Assembly (NCBI GenBank): GCA_004293165.1
Contig: RDYL01000004.1
Span: 62,001-126,000 of the forward strand
DNA length: 64,000 bases
Source: Flavobacteriia bacterium
Lineage (GTDB): Bacteria; Bacteroidota; Bacteroidia; Flavobacteriales; Flavobacteriaceae
Direction of reading: 5' to 3'
In this document: piece by piece, positions 15,880-24,536 of the stretch
How the letters are laid out: each line of letters opens with the position of its first letter
Numbering within the stretch: the first letter of the stretch is position 1
Made by a program: the position numbers and the translations under genes
Notes under the pieces: generated by a model
Seen by the model: the letters and a program-made list of their open reading frames with translations, nothing else
What the model was told of the DNA's origin: nothing
Databases searched by the model: none

Positions 15880-16761
15880 ATGCAATTATTAGACGGAAAA
15901 AAAGTATCGGAAGATATTAAAAATGAAATCGCTGCTGAGGTAGCTCAAATGAAAGCTAATGGTGAAAAAGTTCCTCATTTAGCAGCCATCATTGTTGGTA
16001 ATGATGGAGCGAGTTTAACGTACGTGGGAAGTAAAGTAAAATCGTGCGAGCGTGTTGGTTTTGAATCTACTTTGATTAAAATGCCAAGCACAACTTCAGA
16101 AACAGAACTTTTGAAAAAAATCAAAGAATTGAACGAAAATGATGCTATTGATGGATTCATTGTTCAGTTGCCTTTACCAAAACAAATCGACACCCAAAAA
16201 ATCATTGAAGCTATTGATCCAAGTAAAGATGTAGATGGTTTCCATCCAGAAAACTTTGGAAAAATGGCGTTAGATATGTCTACTTTTATTCCGGCAACTC
16301 CGTTTGGAATTTTAGAATTACTAGAACGATACAATGTTCCAACCGATGGAAAGCACACCGTAGTTATCGGAAGAAGTCACATCGTAGGTAGACCGATGGG
16401 AATTTTAATGGGAAGAAAAGGATTTCCTGGAAACTCAACGGTAACAGTTACGCACAGCCATTCTAAAAACATCAACCAAATCACCTCTCAAGCAGATATT
16501 ATAATTTCAGCATTAGGTGTTCCCAACTTCTTAAAAGCAGAAATGGTAAAAGACGATGTAGTTGTAATTGATGTAGGAATCACAAGAGTTGAAGACGAAA
16601 CTACTGAAAAAGGTTATAGAATTGTAGGTGACGTAGATTTTGAAAATGTATCTAAAAAAGCGTCTTACATTACGCCAGTTCCAGGTGGAGTAGGACCAAT
16701 GACCATTGCAATGTTGTTAAAAAACACTTTGTTAGCAAGAGAACAAAAGAGAAATAGATAA
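15880..16761 (+). CDS. folD: Bifunctional methylenetetrahydrofolate dehydrogenase/cyclohydrolase FolD
   Basis: FolD interconverts 5,10-methylene-, methenyl- and 10-formyl-tetrahydrofolate in the cytosol, supplying one-carbon units. The family signatures are all present: YVGSKVKSCERVGF with the catalytic Lys in the YxxxK pattern, GFIVQLPLPKQID, the KDVDGFHP segment, PATPFGILELL, the NAD(P) motif VVIGRSHIVGRPMGIL and the C-terminal ITPVPGGVGPMTIAMLL. The length of 293 residues is normal. It stands alone between ffh and the prfC region, with hairpins on both sides. Confidence 0.97.
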   Translation: MQLLDGKKVSEDIKNEIAAEVAQMKANGEKVPHLAAIIVGNDGASLTYVGSKVKSCERVGFESTLIKMPSTTSETELLKKIKELNENDAIDGFIVQLPLPKQIDTQKIIEAIDPSKDVDGFHPENFGKMALDMSTFIPATPFGILELLERYNVPTDGKHTVVIGRSHIVGRPMGILMGRKGFPGNSTVTVTHSHSKNINQITSQADIIISALGVPNFLKAEMVKDDVVVIDVGITRVEDETTEKGYRIVGDVDFENVSKKASYITPVPGGVGPMTIAMLLKNTLLAREQKRNR

Positions 16762-16771
16762 TGCAAGAATA

Positions 16772-16807
16772 AATACTAAGACCTGAAATTTTTCAGGTCT
16801 TAGTATT
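16772..16807. repeat. 17-bp perfect inverted repeat downstream of folD (terminator-like)
   Basis: AATACTAAGACCTGAAA (16772-16788) and its exact complement (16791-16807) are separated by two bases. It is likely a transcription terminator or a mobile-type palindromic repeat; there is no long T-run on the plus strand, which argues for a repeat. Confidence 0.65.
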
Positions 16808-16826
16808 AGATTTGTTTTAAAGTAAA

Positions 16827-17027
16827 ATGATAAATATGAAATTTGATTTAAGAGATCTTAGTTATCTAAATATTCTATTTTTTTTGATTGCTTTGACAAT
16901 TTATCTTTTACCTAATTTTATTGATAGAGATATTCACAGGATATTACTAAGTAAATTGAATATTTTTGTGTTTTCCCTGCTTGACAATTTGTTTATTACA
17001 TTCACTTTTAAATATTTATGTCAATAG
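16827..17027 (+). CDS. Possible small two-TM membrane protein
   Basis: A 66-codon frame with two hydrophobic segments (about residues 13-29 and 44-62) lies in an otherwise empty 422-bp gap between folD and prfC. It has no recognised domain, no clear promoter and a base composition as A/T-rich as the non-coding DNA around it (ATA, TTT and TTA codons dominate). It could be a real small membrane protein, a decayed fragment or chance. Low confidence. Confidence 0.25.
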   Translation: MINMKFDLRDLSYLNILFFLIALTIYLLPNFIDRDIHRILLSKLNIFVFSLLDNLFITFTFKYLCQ

Positions 17028-17149
17028 AAATATCAAAGTTTATATATACTTAAACAGCATTGTTTTGTTAGCCTTGATTATATTTTTCTTAAAAATAATA
17101 TATGTTGTCTTTTTTAAAAATATATAAGAATTTACAATTCAAACAAATA

Positions 17150-17179
17150 AAAAAGGCATTTCAAACGAAATGCCTTTTT
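17150..17179. terminator. Terminator at the 3' end of prfC
   Basis: Perfect 13-bp arms AAAAAGGCATTTC (17150-17162) and GAAATGCCTTTTT (17167-17179) with a four-base loop. It serves prfC on the minus strand and could also end plus-strand transcripts. Confidence 0.88.
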
Positions 17180-17183
17180 TTAT

Positions 17184-18779
17184 TTATCTCTTCTGATAAT
17201 CCGAAGTAAAGAATAATTCTACTGTTGGATATTTCTGTTGGGTCATTTGAATTGAGAAATCGCTATCGGCTAAGAAAACCAATTGGCCGTATTTATCATG
17301 ACCTAAGAATTTTTGTTTTACACGTTTAAATTCGGCAAATTCTACATTTTTAGGATCTTGAGGTTTTACCCAACACGCTTTAAACGCAGGGAAGTTTTCA
17401 TACGTACATTTCGCACCATATTCATGTTCTAAACGGTATTGGATAACTTCGTATTGAAGCGCTCCTACGGTTCCAATTACTTTTCTTCCGTTCATTTCAA
17501 GAGTAAACAACTGCGCTACACCTTCGTCCATTAACTGATCAACTCCTTTTTCTAATTGTTTCGATTTTAATGGATCTGCGTTATTGATGTATCTAAAATG
17601 CTCTGGAGAGAAACTTGGAATTCCTTTAAAATTCATAATTTCACCTTCCGTTAACGTATCTCCAATCTTGAAGTTTCCAGTGTCATGTAAACCTACAATA
17701 TCACCAGGATACGATATATCTACAATTTCTTTTTTCTCAGCAAAAAAAGCATTCGGACTCGAGAATTTTAAATTTTTTCCTAAACGAACATGTAAATAAG
17801 GTTTGTTTTTTTCAAACGTTCCTGATACAATTTTAATGAACGCTAAACGGTCTCTATGTTTTGGATCCATGTTAGCATGAATTTTAAATACAAATCCGCT
17901 TAATTTTTGTTCTTCAGGTTGAACTAATCTTGTGTCTGATTCTTTAGCTCTTGGTGTTGGCGCAATTTCGACAAAGCAGTCTAATAATTCACGAACTCCA
18001 AAATTATTCAAAGCCGAACCAAAGAAAACGGGTTGTAAATCGCCTTCTAAATATTCTTCACGGCTAAATGCTGGATATACTTCTTCAATTAATTCTAATT
18101 CTTCACGTAAGCGATTTGCTGGTTTTTCGCCAATAATTTTCTCTAATTCTGGACTATTAATGTCGTTAAAAGCAATTGTTTCTTCAATGTTTTTACGACT
18201 ATCACCCTCGAAAAGGTTGATGTTCTTTTCCCAAATATTGTAAATACCTTTAAAATCATACCCCATTCCAATAGGGAAACTCAATGGTGTTACGCGAAGT
18301 TTTAATTTTTGCTCCACTTCGTCCATCAAATCAAATGCATCTTTACCTTCACGGTCTAATTTGTTGATGAAAACAATCATAGGAATGTTTCTCATTCTAC
18401 AAACTTCAACTAGTTTTTCTGTTTGTTCCTCAACCCCTTTTGCTACGTCTATTACTACAATAACACTATCTACAGCTGTTAACGTTCTAAACGTATCTTC
18501 TGCAAAATCCTTGTGACCAGGCGTGTCTAAAATGTTGATTTTTTTGTTTTGATAGTTAAAAGCCAAAACAGAAGTTGCTACCGAAATCCCTCTTTGTCTT
18601 TCAATTTCCATGAAATCGGAAGTAGCTCCTTTTTTAATTTTATTACTTTTTACCGCTCCAGCTTCTTGAATTGCGCCACCAAACAACAATAATTTTTCTG
18701 TTAAAGTTGTTTTTCCAGCATCGGGATGCGATATAATTCCAAAAGTTCGTCTTCTTGCAATTTCTTCTATAAAACTCAT
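17184..18779 (-). CDS. prfC: Peptide chain release factor 3
   Basis: RF3 is a translational GTPase that recycles RF1/RF2 after peptide release. The G1 motif SHPDAGKTTLTEKLL lies at residues 17-31, followed by the RQRGISVATS switch I, DTPGHKDF (G3) and INKLDRE (G4). Domains II and III follow (for example FKIHANMDPKHRDRLAFIKIVSG), and the C-terminus RVKQKFLGHDKYGQLVFLADSDF is RF3-specific and separates it from EF-G. The length of 531 residues is typical. It is transcribed alone, with a -7 box TACTTTTG on the minus strand at 18796-18803. Confidence 0.96.
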   Translation of the reverse strand: MSFIEEIARRRTFGIISHPDAGKTTLTEKLLLFGGAIQEAGAVKSNKIKKGATSDFMEIERQRGISVATSVLAFNYQNKKINILDTPGHKDFAEDTFRTLTAVDSVIVVIDVAKGVEEQTEKLVEVCRMRNIPMIVFINKLDREGKDAFDLMDEVEQKLKLRVTPLSFPIGMGYDFKGIYNIWEKNINLFEGDSRKNIEETIAFNDINSPELEKIIGEKPANRLREELELIEEVYPAFSREEYLEGDLQPVFFGSALNNFGVRELLDCFVEIAPTPRAKESDTRLVQPEEQKLSGFVFKIHANMDPKHRDRLAFIKIVSGTFEKNKPYLHVRLGKNLKFSSPNAFFAEKKEIVDISYPGDIVGLHDTGNFKIGDTLTEGEIMNFKGIPSFSPEHFRYINNADPLKSKQLEKGVDQLMDEGVAQLFTLEMNGRKVIGTVGALQYEVIQYRLEHEYGAKCTYENFPAFKACWVKPQDPKNVEFAEFKRVKQKFLGHDKYGQLVFLADSDFSIQMTQQKYPTVELFFTSDYQKR

Positions 18780-18795
18780 TATTCAAAATTTTGTG

Positions 18796-18803
18796 CAAAA
18801 GTA
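18796..18803 (-). promoter_or_regulatory. -7 element TACTTTTG for prfC
   Basis: Read on the minus strand, TACTTTTG lies 16 bp before the prfC start. A matching -33 TTTG at 19-21 bp spacing is not seen. Confidence 0.45.
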
Positions 18804-18845
18804 ACTTTTTTTGTAGAATTTTCTGTTAATACTAGCGTATAAATG

Positions 18846-18875
18846 TTGTAGAATAGTATCGAATTGTTATTTTTG
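18846..18875 (+). promoter_or_regulatory. Promoter of the PPIase/SurA operon
   Basis: TTG (18846-18848) and TATTTTTG (18868-18875) are spaced by 19 bp, a good Bacteroidota promoter. It lies back to back with the prfC promoter. Confidence 0.65.
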
Positions 18876-18906
18876 TCGATTACAACTTAAAATGTATAAA
18901 ATAATT

Positions 18907-20868
18907 ATGAAAATTAGTCGACTACTTATTTTTGCTTTTTTATTAGTGTCTTGTTTTTTATCGGCACAAACCAAAGAAGTTTTATTTACAATTGATAATC
19001 ATGCTTTTTACACTGATGAATTCATAAGAGTGTATAATAAAAATTTAGATTTAGTAAAAGATGATTCTCAAAAAGATTTAGACAAGTATTTAGAATTGTT
19101 TTTAGGCTACAAATTAAAAGTTGAAAAAGCGAATAAACTTGGTTTGCAAAATGGGACATCTTATCAAAATGAATTGAAGTCTTATAGAAATCAATTGTCA
19201 AAGAATTATCTAAACGATTCAAAAGTAACTAACGAACTTGTTCGAGAAGCTTACGATAGAATGCAACAAGAAGTTAGAGCTTCGCATATTTTAATTTTGG
19301 TTGACGAAGGTGCCTCACCTGAAGATACTTTAAAAGCATACACAAAAGTTTTAGATATTAAAAAAAGATTGGAAGCTGGAGAGGATTTCATTTCGGTAGC
19401 GCAACAATTTTCTGAAGACCCTTCAGTTAAAGAAAATAATGGTGATTTAGGTTATTTTTCTGCTTTTAGAATGGTTTATACATTTGAAAATGCTGCATTT
19501 AATACAAATGTTGGTCAGATTTCAAAACCTTTTCGTACCCGTTTTGGCTATCATATTGTAAAAGTGGTTGACAAAAGAGTAAATAGAGGCGAAGTTACTG
19601 TTGCTCATATTATGATTGTTAAACAAAATGATGCGGCTCAAAATGAAAAAGCAAAAACTACAATTGATGATATTTATAAAAAAATTCAACAAGGTGAAAG
19701 TTTTGAAACGTTAGCACAACAATTTTCAGAAGATAAATCATCAGCTCCAAAAGGTGGTGTTTTACAGCGTTTTGGTTCAGGACAATTGAGTTCTGAAGTT
19801 TTTGAAAATGTTGCATTTGGCTTGAATGAGAAAAATCAAATTTCAGCTCCTTTTGAATCGCAATTTGGATGGCATATTGTTAAACTAATTGAAAAACATC
19901 CTGTTCGTTTATTTGATGAAATGAAAGTGGAATTAGAAGAGAAAATCAGAAAAGATGAGCGTTCAATGCTGATTACAAATTCTTTGGCTAAAACAATGAG
20001 AGCAAAATACAAAGTAACTAAAGATGTGAAATTATTAGCTAAAATTAAAGCTGTAGTTACGGATGAATTTTATTCTCAAACATGGGTAGCTCCTGAAAAG
20101 AATAAAGAACTTAATGGAGATATTTTAATTATAAGTAAGGATGAAAAGATAAACTCAAAGGTGTTTTTAAATTTTATTTCTTCTAAGCAAAAATCAAATA
20201 TTAAAACGAAGCCTATAACTAAATTAGTTGATGAATTATTTGAAAAATTTATTGATGAACAATTAATGGCTTACTACAATGAGAATTTAGAAAATGAATT
20301 TCCAGAGTTTAAAAATGTAATGGATGAATACAGAGATGGTTTGTTATTATTTGATTTAATGGAAAAGGAAATATGGAACAGAGCTAAAAATGATACTATT
20401 GGTTTGCAAGATTTCTTTCAAAAGAACAGTAAAAATTACCAATGGAAGAAAAGATATACTGTAGATATATTATCATCAACTGATAAGAAAATTGTAGAAA
20501 AAGCTCAAAAGTTTTTAGCAAAAGGAAAATCTTTAGATTACATTAAAGAGCAATTGAATAAAGATGGCAAAGTTAATGTAATGTCAAAGTCAGGTTTGTA
20601 TGAAGAAGATTATGATGTTTTGTCTAATTTTCAAAATCTATCTAAAGGTGTAACTAATATCATTGCCAAAGATCAATACTTTTTTGTTGTTAATGTGACA
20701 GATACAAAGCCAGCAGGAGTAAAAGAATTGTCTGAATGTAAAGGGAAAGTTATTAGTGATTATCAACAATTTTTGGAGAATAATTGGGTTGATGAATTAA
20801 AAAGTGAATTTACAATAAAGATTAATACTGACGTTTTTTCGAAGGTAAAAAATCAATTAAAAAACTAG
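18907..20868 (+). CDS. Exported peptidylprolyl isomerase with two parvulin domains
   Basis: The ATG at 18907 is preferred because the signal peptide MKISRLLIFAFLLVSCFLSAQ starts there; an ATG at 18892 adds five residues. Two PpiC-type rotamase domains follow: one opening VRASHILILVDEG with the FGYHIVKVV end, and one opening VTVAHIMIV with FGWHIVKLI. The C-terminal half (about residues 330-653) has no recognisable rotamase motif and resembles a chaperone arm. The two-rotamase arrangement is that of SurA/PrsA-type periplasmic folding factors for outer-membrane proteins. It overlaps nothing but abuts the next gene directly (stop at 20868, ATG at 20869), so they are one operon. Confidence 0.92.
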   Translation: MKISRLLIFAFLLVSCFLSAQTKEVLFTIDNHAFYTDEFIRVYNKNLDLVKDDSQKDLDKYLELFLGYKLKVEKANKLGLQNGTSYQNELKSYRNQLSKNYLNDSKVTNELVREAYDRMQQEVRASHILILVDEGASPEDTLKAYTKVLDIKKRLEAGEDFISVAQQFSEDPSVKENNGDLGYFSAFRMVYTFENAAFNTNVGQISKPFRTRFGYHIVKVVDKRVNRGEVTVAHIMIVKQNDAAQNEKAKTTIDDIYKKIQQGESFETLAQQFSEDKSSAPKGGVLQRFGSGQLSSEVFENVAFGLNEKNQISAPFESQFGWHIVKLIEKHPVRLFDEMKVELEEKIRKDERSMLITNSLAKTMRAKYKVTKDVKLLAKIKAVVTDEFYSQTWVAPEKNKELNGDILIISKDEKINSKVFLNFISSKQKSNIKTKPITKLVDELFEKFIDEQLMAYYNENLENEFPEFKNVMDEYRDGLLLFDLMEKEIWNRAKNDTIGLQDFFQKNSKNYQWKKRYTVDILSSTDKKIVEKAQKFLAKGKSLDYIKEQLNKDGKVNVMSKSGLYEEDYDVLSNFQNLSKGVTNIIAKDQYFFVVNVTDTKPAGVKELSECKGKVISDYQQFLENNWVDELKSEFTIKINTDVFSKVKNQLKN

Positions 20869-21720
20869 ATGAAATATTGTTTTCAAATACTAATTTTACT
20901 CTTAATGGTTACTTCGTGTGATTACTTTAAAGCACCAAGAAAACCAAAAGCAATTGCGCGCGTAGGTGAAAATTATTTGTTTGAAGCAGATATTTTAGAT
21001 TTAGTTCCAAAGGGAACTTCAAAACAAGATAGTATCGCCATAGTTAAATCGTTTATTGGTCAATGGGCAACTAAAAAGTTGCTTTTTGAAGCTGCTGAAA
21101 AAAACATTGGTAAAAGTCAATTGGATGAATTTAATGTTTTGATAGAACAATATAAAGTTGATTTATATACTAAGGCGTATTTAGAAAACTTGGTAATTAG
21201 ACAAATAGATACTTTAGTTACCGAAGATCAAATTGTAGATTATTACAATAAAAATAAACAATACTTTAAGAATTCGGATGAACTTGTTAAGTTAAGATAT
21301 GTTAATTTAGTTAAAGAAAATCCAAAATTTGCAAAAGTTAAATCAAAGTTTAGTTCCTTTACCAAGAAAGATAAAAAGGAGTTAGAACAGCTTGCAGTTC
21401 AATTTAAAAGTTATGCTTTTAATGACTCAATTTGGGTTGATATCAATCAGGTGTATGAGAAAATACCATTTATAAATATTGAGAATAAGCAAAAATATAT
21501 ATCCAGTGGTATGAATTTTCAATATCCTGATTCTAGTACGGTTTGGTTAGTTAAGGTTAATAAAGTTTTACCTAAAAATAGTGCAACACCTCTTGAGTTT
21601 TTAAGACCCACAATTAAACAGATTATCATAAATAATAGAAAATTAAAATTAATTAACACTTTAGAAAAAGAGATTACGAATGACGCAATCAAAGACAATA
21701 AATATGAAATTTATAAATAA
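20869..21720 (+). CDS. SurA-N-like lipoprotein without a rotamase domain
   Basis: The 283-residue product has a lipobox LMVTSC (Cys17). The start (KAIARVGENYLFEADILDLVPKGTSKQDSIAIVKSFI) resembles the N-terminal chaperone segment of SurA/PpiD-like proteins, and the helical middle and C-terminal LEFLRPTIKQIIINNRKLKLINTLEKEI resemble their closing helix. The conserved rotamase strands with paired His seen in both neighbours are missing. It sits between two parvulin-type genes with no gap upstream and a 17-bp overlap downstream. It is probably a chaperone-only partner anchored in a membrane. Family placement is by similarity of layout, not by a firm domain match. Confidence 0.72.
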   Translation: MKYCFQILILLLMVTSCDYFKAPRKPKAIARVGENYLFEADILDLVPKGTSKQDSIAIVKSFIGQWATKKLLFEAAEKNIGKSQLDEFNVLIEQYKVDLYTKAYLENLVIRQIDTLVTEDQIVDYYNKNKQYFKNSDELVKLRYVNLVKENPKFAKVKSKFSSFTKKDKKELEQLAVQFKSYAFNDSIWVDINQVYEKIPFINIENKQKYISSGMNFQYPDSSTVWLVKVNKVLPKNSATPLEFLRPTIKQIIINNRKLKLINTLEKEITNDAIKDNKYEIYK

Positions 21721-23059
21721 AAAGATACTAGTAATACTGTTATTTGTTACTTCAGTTGTAGCAGTTGCTCAACCTAAAAAGCTTAAAGTAGATGGTGTAG
21801 TTGCAGTTGTAGGAGATTATGTTGTGTTAGATTCTGATATTGATTTAGATTATATCACACTTAAAGCGCAAGGTGTAGATGTTAAAGATATTACACGTTG
21901 TGAGTTGTTTGGAAAACAGCTTGAAGATAAGTTATATGCACATCAAGCTATTCAAGATAGTATTGTGGTAACCGATGCAGAAGTTAATTCATACTTGAAC
22001 GAACAGTTAGATGCTGCTGTTGAACAAATTGGTTCAATTGAAAAAGTAGTAAAATATTACAACAAAAAGAATGTAGATGAGTTAAGAAGCCATTTTTTCG
22101 ATGCTGTTAAAATGAATAAGCTAACTTCTCAAATGCAGAAAAAAATTGTTGATGCAGTTGAAATTACACCAGAAGAAGTTAGAAATTTCTTTAAAACTAT
22201 TCCTGCAGATGAAATTCCAACATTTGGAGCAGAAATGGAAGTGGCTCAAATTGTAGTTAATCCAATTATTGAAGAAAGTGAAAAGAAAAGAGTATTGGAT
22301 AAACTAAATGAAATTCGTCAAGATGTTTTAAATGGTTCTAGTTTTTTTAGTAAAGCTGTTTTGTTTTCTGAAGATCCAGGTTCAAGTTCAAATGGAGGTT
22401 TTTATAAAATGAATCGTAAAACTGCTTTTGTTAAAGAATTTAAAGATGTTGCATTTAGCTTAGCTGAAGGAGAAATTTCTGCACCATTTGAAACAGAATT
22501 TGGTTATCATATTATAATGGTAGAAAAAATTAAAGGACAAGAAGTAGAATTACGTCACATTCTTATTTCACCAAAAGTTTCTACGCAAGCCATGAAAGAT
22601 GCTAAAGAGAAAATAGAACAAATTAGAAATAAAATCATAAATAAAGAAATTACGTTTGCAGAAGCGGCAAAATCATCTTCAGATCAAAAAGAAACACGTA
22701 ATAGTGGTGGTGTTTTGTTAAATCCAAGAACAATGGAACCTAGATTTGAATTAACTAAAATGGATCCTGTTTTATATGCGCAAGTTTCTGCATTAAAGGA
22801 TAATGAAATTTCATTACCAATATTAGATGAGGAAAGAGGTGCTGGTAAGTTTTATAAAATAATTACAGTTAATAATAGAATTGAAGAGCATCAGGCTGAT
22901 TTTTCTAAAGATTATATTAAAATTAAAGAATTAGCACTTAGAGATAAGCAAATCAAAGAAATTGCAAAATGGACAGAAGAAAAAATCAAAGAAACGTATA
23001 TTAAGATTTCGGATGATTATAAAGATTGTGAGTTTGCAAACAATTGGTTTAAGAAATAA
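21704..23059 (+). CDS. SurA-like periplasmic peptidylprolyl isomerase
   Basis: The ATG at 21704 is chosen since MKFINKKILVILLFVTSVVAVAQ is a clear signal peptide; this makes it overlap the previous gene by 17 bp. The SurA N-domain is recognisable (KVDGVVAVVGDYVVLDSDIDLDYI). Two rotamase domains follow: EMEVAQIVV ... FGYHIIMVEK, then VELRHILISP ... KFYKIITVN; the second lacks the usual final His and may be catalytically weak. The product is 451 residues. SurA-like proteins escort outer-membrane beta-barrels from the Sec exit to the BAM complex. A terminator follows at 23067. Confidence 0.92.
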   Translation: MKFINKKILVILLFVTSVVAVAQPKKLKVDGVVAVVGDYVVLDSDIDLDYITLKAQGVDVKDITRCELFGKQLEDKLYAHQAIQDSIVVTDAEVNSYLNEQLDAAVEQIGSIEKVVKYYNKKNVDELRSHFFDAVKMNKLTSQMQKKIVDAVEITPEEVRNFFKTIPADEIPTFGAEMEVAQIVVNPIIEESEKKRVLDKLNEIRQDVLNGSSFFSKAVLFSEDPGSSSNGGFYKMNRKTAFVKEFKDVAFSLAEGEISAPFETEFGYHIIMVEKIKGQEVELRHILISPKVSTQAMKDAKEKIEQIRNKIINKEITFAEAAKSSSDQKETRNSGGVLLNPRTMEPRFELTKMDPVLYAQVSALKDNEISLPILDEERGAGKFYKIITVNNRIEEHQADFSKDYIKIKELALRDKQIKEIAKWTEEKIKETYIKISDDYKDCEFANNWFKK

Positions 23060-23066
23060 ATTAACC

Positions 23067-23097
23067 AACCCTTTGAATTTTCAGAGGGTTTTTTTAA
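23067..23097 (+). terminator. Terminator of the PPIase/SurA operon
   Basis: A 10-bp stem (AACCCTTTGA with TCAGAGGGTT, one G-U pair, four-base loop) at 23067-23090, followed by T-run. Confidence 0.85.
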
Positions 23098-23138
23098 TAT
23101 TTTTTTCTTAATTTAGTCCTTTAATAATAATGTGAAAT

Positions 23139-24092
23139 ATGTCAGACGTAACAATCATTCAGGAATTAGTTCAAAAACAAAAAGCTTTAAAACAAGAAAT
23201 TGCTAAAGTAATAGTTGGTCAGGATGAAGTAGTGCATCAAATTGTGTTAAGTATTTTTTCTGGCGGACATGCCTTATTGGTTGGTGTGCCTGGTTTAGCA
23301 AAAACATTAATGGTGAATACTATTTCCCAAGCTTTAGGCTTAGATTTTAAACGTATTCAATTTACACCTGATTTAATGCCATCTGATATATTGGGTAGTG
23401 AGATTTTAGATGAAAACCGCCATTTTAAATTCATTAAAGGACCAATTTTTTCTAATATTATCTTGGCGGATGAAATCAATAGAACGCCACCTAAAACACA
23501 AGCAGCTTTGCTTGAGGCAATGCAAGAACGTGCAGTTACGGTGGCAGGTCGTCATTATAAATTAGATTTGCCTTATTTTGTTTTAGCAACTCAAAATCCT
23601 ATTGAACAAGAAGGAACTTATCCATTGCCTGAAGCACAATTAGATCGTTTTATGTTTGCTATAAAATTAGATTATCCTTCTTTTCAAGAAGAAGTTGATG
23701 TGGTAAAAGCAACAACTTCCAATCTTAAACCTGTTGTTAATCCTTTGTTTACTGCTGAAGAAATTATTGATTTTCAGAATGTTATTCGTAAGATGCCTGT
23801 CACAGATAATGTAATTGAATACGCTGTAACATTGGTGAGTAAAACACGTCCAGATAATCCACTCTCAAATGAATTTGTAAAAACGTATATCGATTGGGGT
23901 GCTGGTCCTCGTGCGTCGCAAAATTTAATTTTAGCGGCTAAAACCAATGCTGCTTTTAATGGAAAGTATTCCCCTGATATAGAAGATGTAAAAGCTGTTG
24001 CAACAGGAATTCTTCGTCACAGAATAGTGAAAAATTATAAAGCAGATGCTGAAGGTATTACAGAAGAAGATATAATAAAAAAGCTGTTTTAA
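23139..24092 (+). CDS. MoxR-family AAA+ ATPase
   Basis: The 317-residue protein has the MoxR motifs in order: Walker A GVPGLAKT, IQFTPDLMPSDILG, Walker B LADEINRTPPKTQAALLEAMQE, sensor I ATQNPIEQEGTYPLPEAQLDRF, and a C-terminal lid with arginine sensor (GAGPRASQNLILAAK). MoxR ATPases act as chaperones in assembly of enzymes or surface proteins and normally sit next to a DUF58 protein and VWA-domain (Bat) genes. Here it stands alone: the SurA terminator lies upstream and its own terminator overlaps the stop codon, so partners must be elsewhere. Confidence 0.94.
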   Translation: MSDVTIIQELVQKQKALKQEIAKVIVGQDEVVHQIVLSIFSGGHALLVGVPGLAKTLMVNTISQALGLDFKRIQFTPDLMPSDILGSEILDENRHFKFIKGPIFSNIILADEINRTPPKTQAALLEAMQERAVTVAGRHYKLDLPYFVLATQNPIEQEGTYPLPEAQLDRFMFAIKLDYPSFQEEVDVVKATTSNLKPVVNPLFTAEEIIDFQNVIRKMPVTDNVIEYAVTLVSKTRPDNPLSNEFVKTYIDWGAGPRASQNLILAAKTNAAFNGKYSPDIEDVKAVATGILRHRIVKNYKADAEGITEEDIIKKLF

Positions 24093-24103
24093 ACAGCTTT
24101 TTT
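24078..24103 (+). terminator. Terminator overlapping the moxR stop codon
   Basis: AAAAAGCTGTTT and AAACAGCTTTTT form a near-perfect palindrome with the stop codon in the loop. Confidence 0.75.
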
Positions 24104-24495
24104 AGTTAGTAGTAATTTTATATTTTTTTATTTAAGTACAGAATATATGCTTCAAAAAAGTTTTCGAATTCACATGAAGGTAAACTTCATTTATTAATTT
24201 AGTAATGTGTAATAATCTATTTTGAAGCTTTTACGAGTTATTCATTTTTTGTAATTTAAAAAAAATATGAGTTGAAGAAATTGATTTTTCAATTATTTAA
24301 TTTGTATTCTATTTATTGCTGATTTACTTTTTGCTGATTTATTTAATACTTTGGGATTAAATTATATTTTATATAATATATCTGCTATTATGGTATTTTT
24401 TGTTGAATTATTATTAGTAAATAACAATCTTTGCAATTGATTATTCTTTTAATCAGCCTTTTTATTAAAAATTTTTAAATTTGATTAAGATTCAT
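24104..24495. other. Gene-free A/T-rich region upstream of acnB
   Basis: About 390 bp (longest gene-free stretch of the window) with no frame worth calling. It holds direct repeats of TTGCTGATTTA (TTGCTGATTTACTTTTTGCTG... near 24316-24345) and long A or T runs. No operator or structured RNA is obvious by eye. Confidence 0.5.
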
Positions 24496-24503
24496 TAAAT
24501 TTG
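24496..24503 (+). promoter_or_regulatory. -7 element TAAATTTG for acnB
   Basis: TAAATTTG lies 33 bp before the acnB ATG. No -33 TTTG at the right spacing was found, so the promoter could be regulated. Confidence 0.45.
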
Positions 24504-24536
24504 TAGCATAAAAATAAACACTAATTATATAAAAGT

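Noticed and set aside
17932..18243. Plus-strand frame opposite prfC
   Set aside because: It is fully within the conserved prfC coding region and has no family features.
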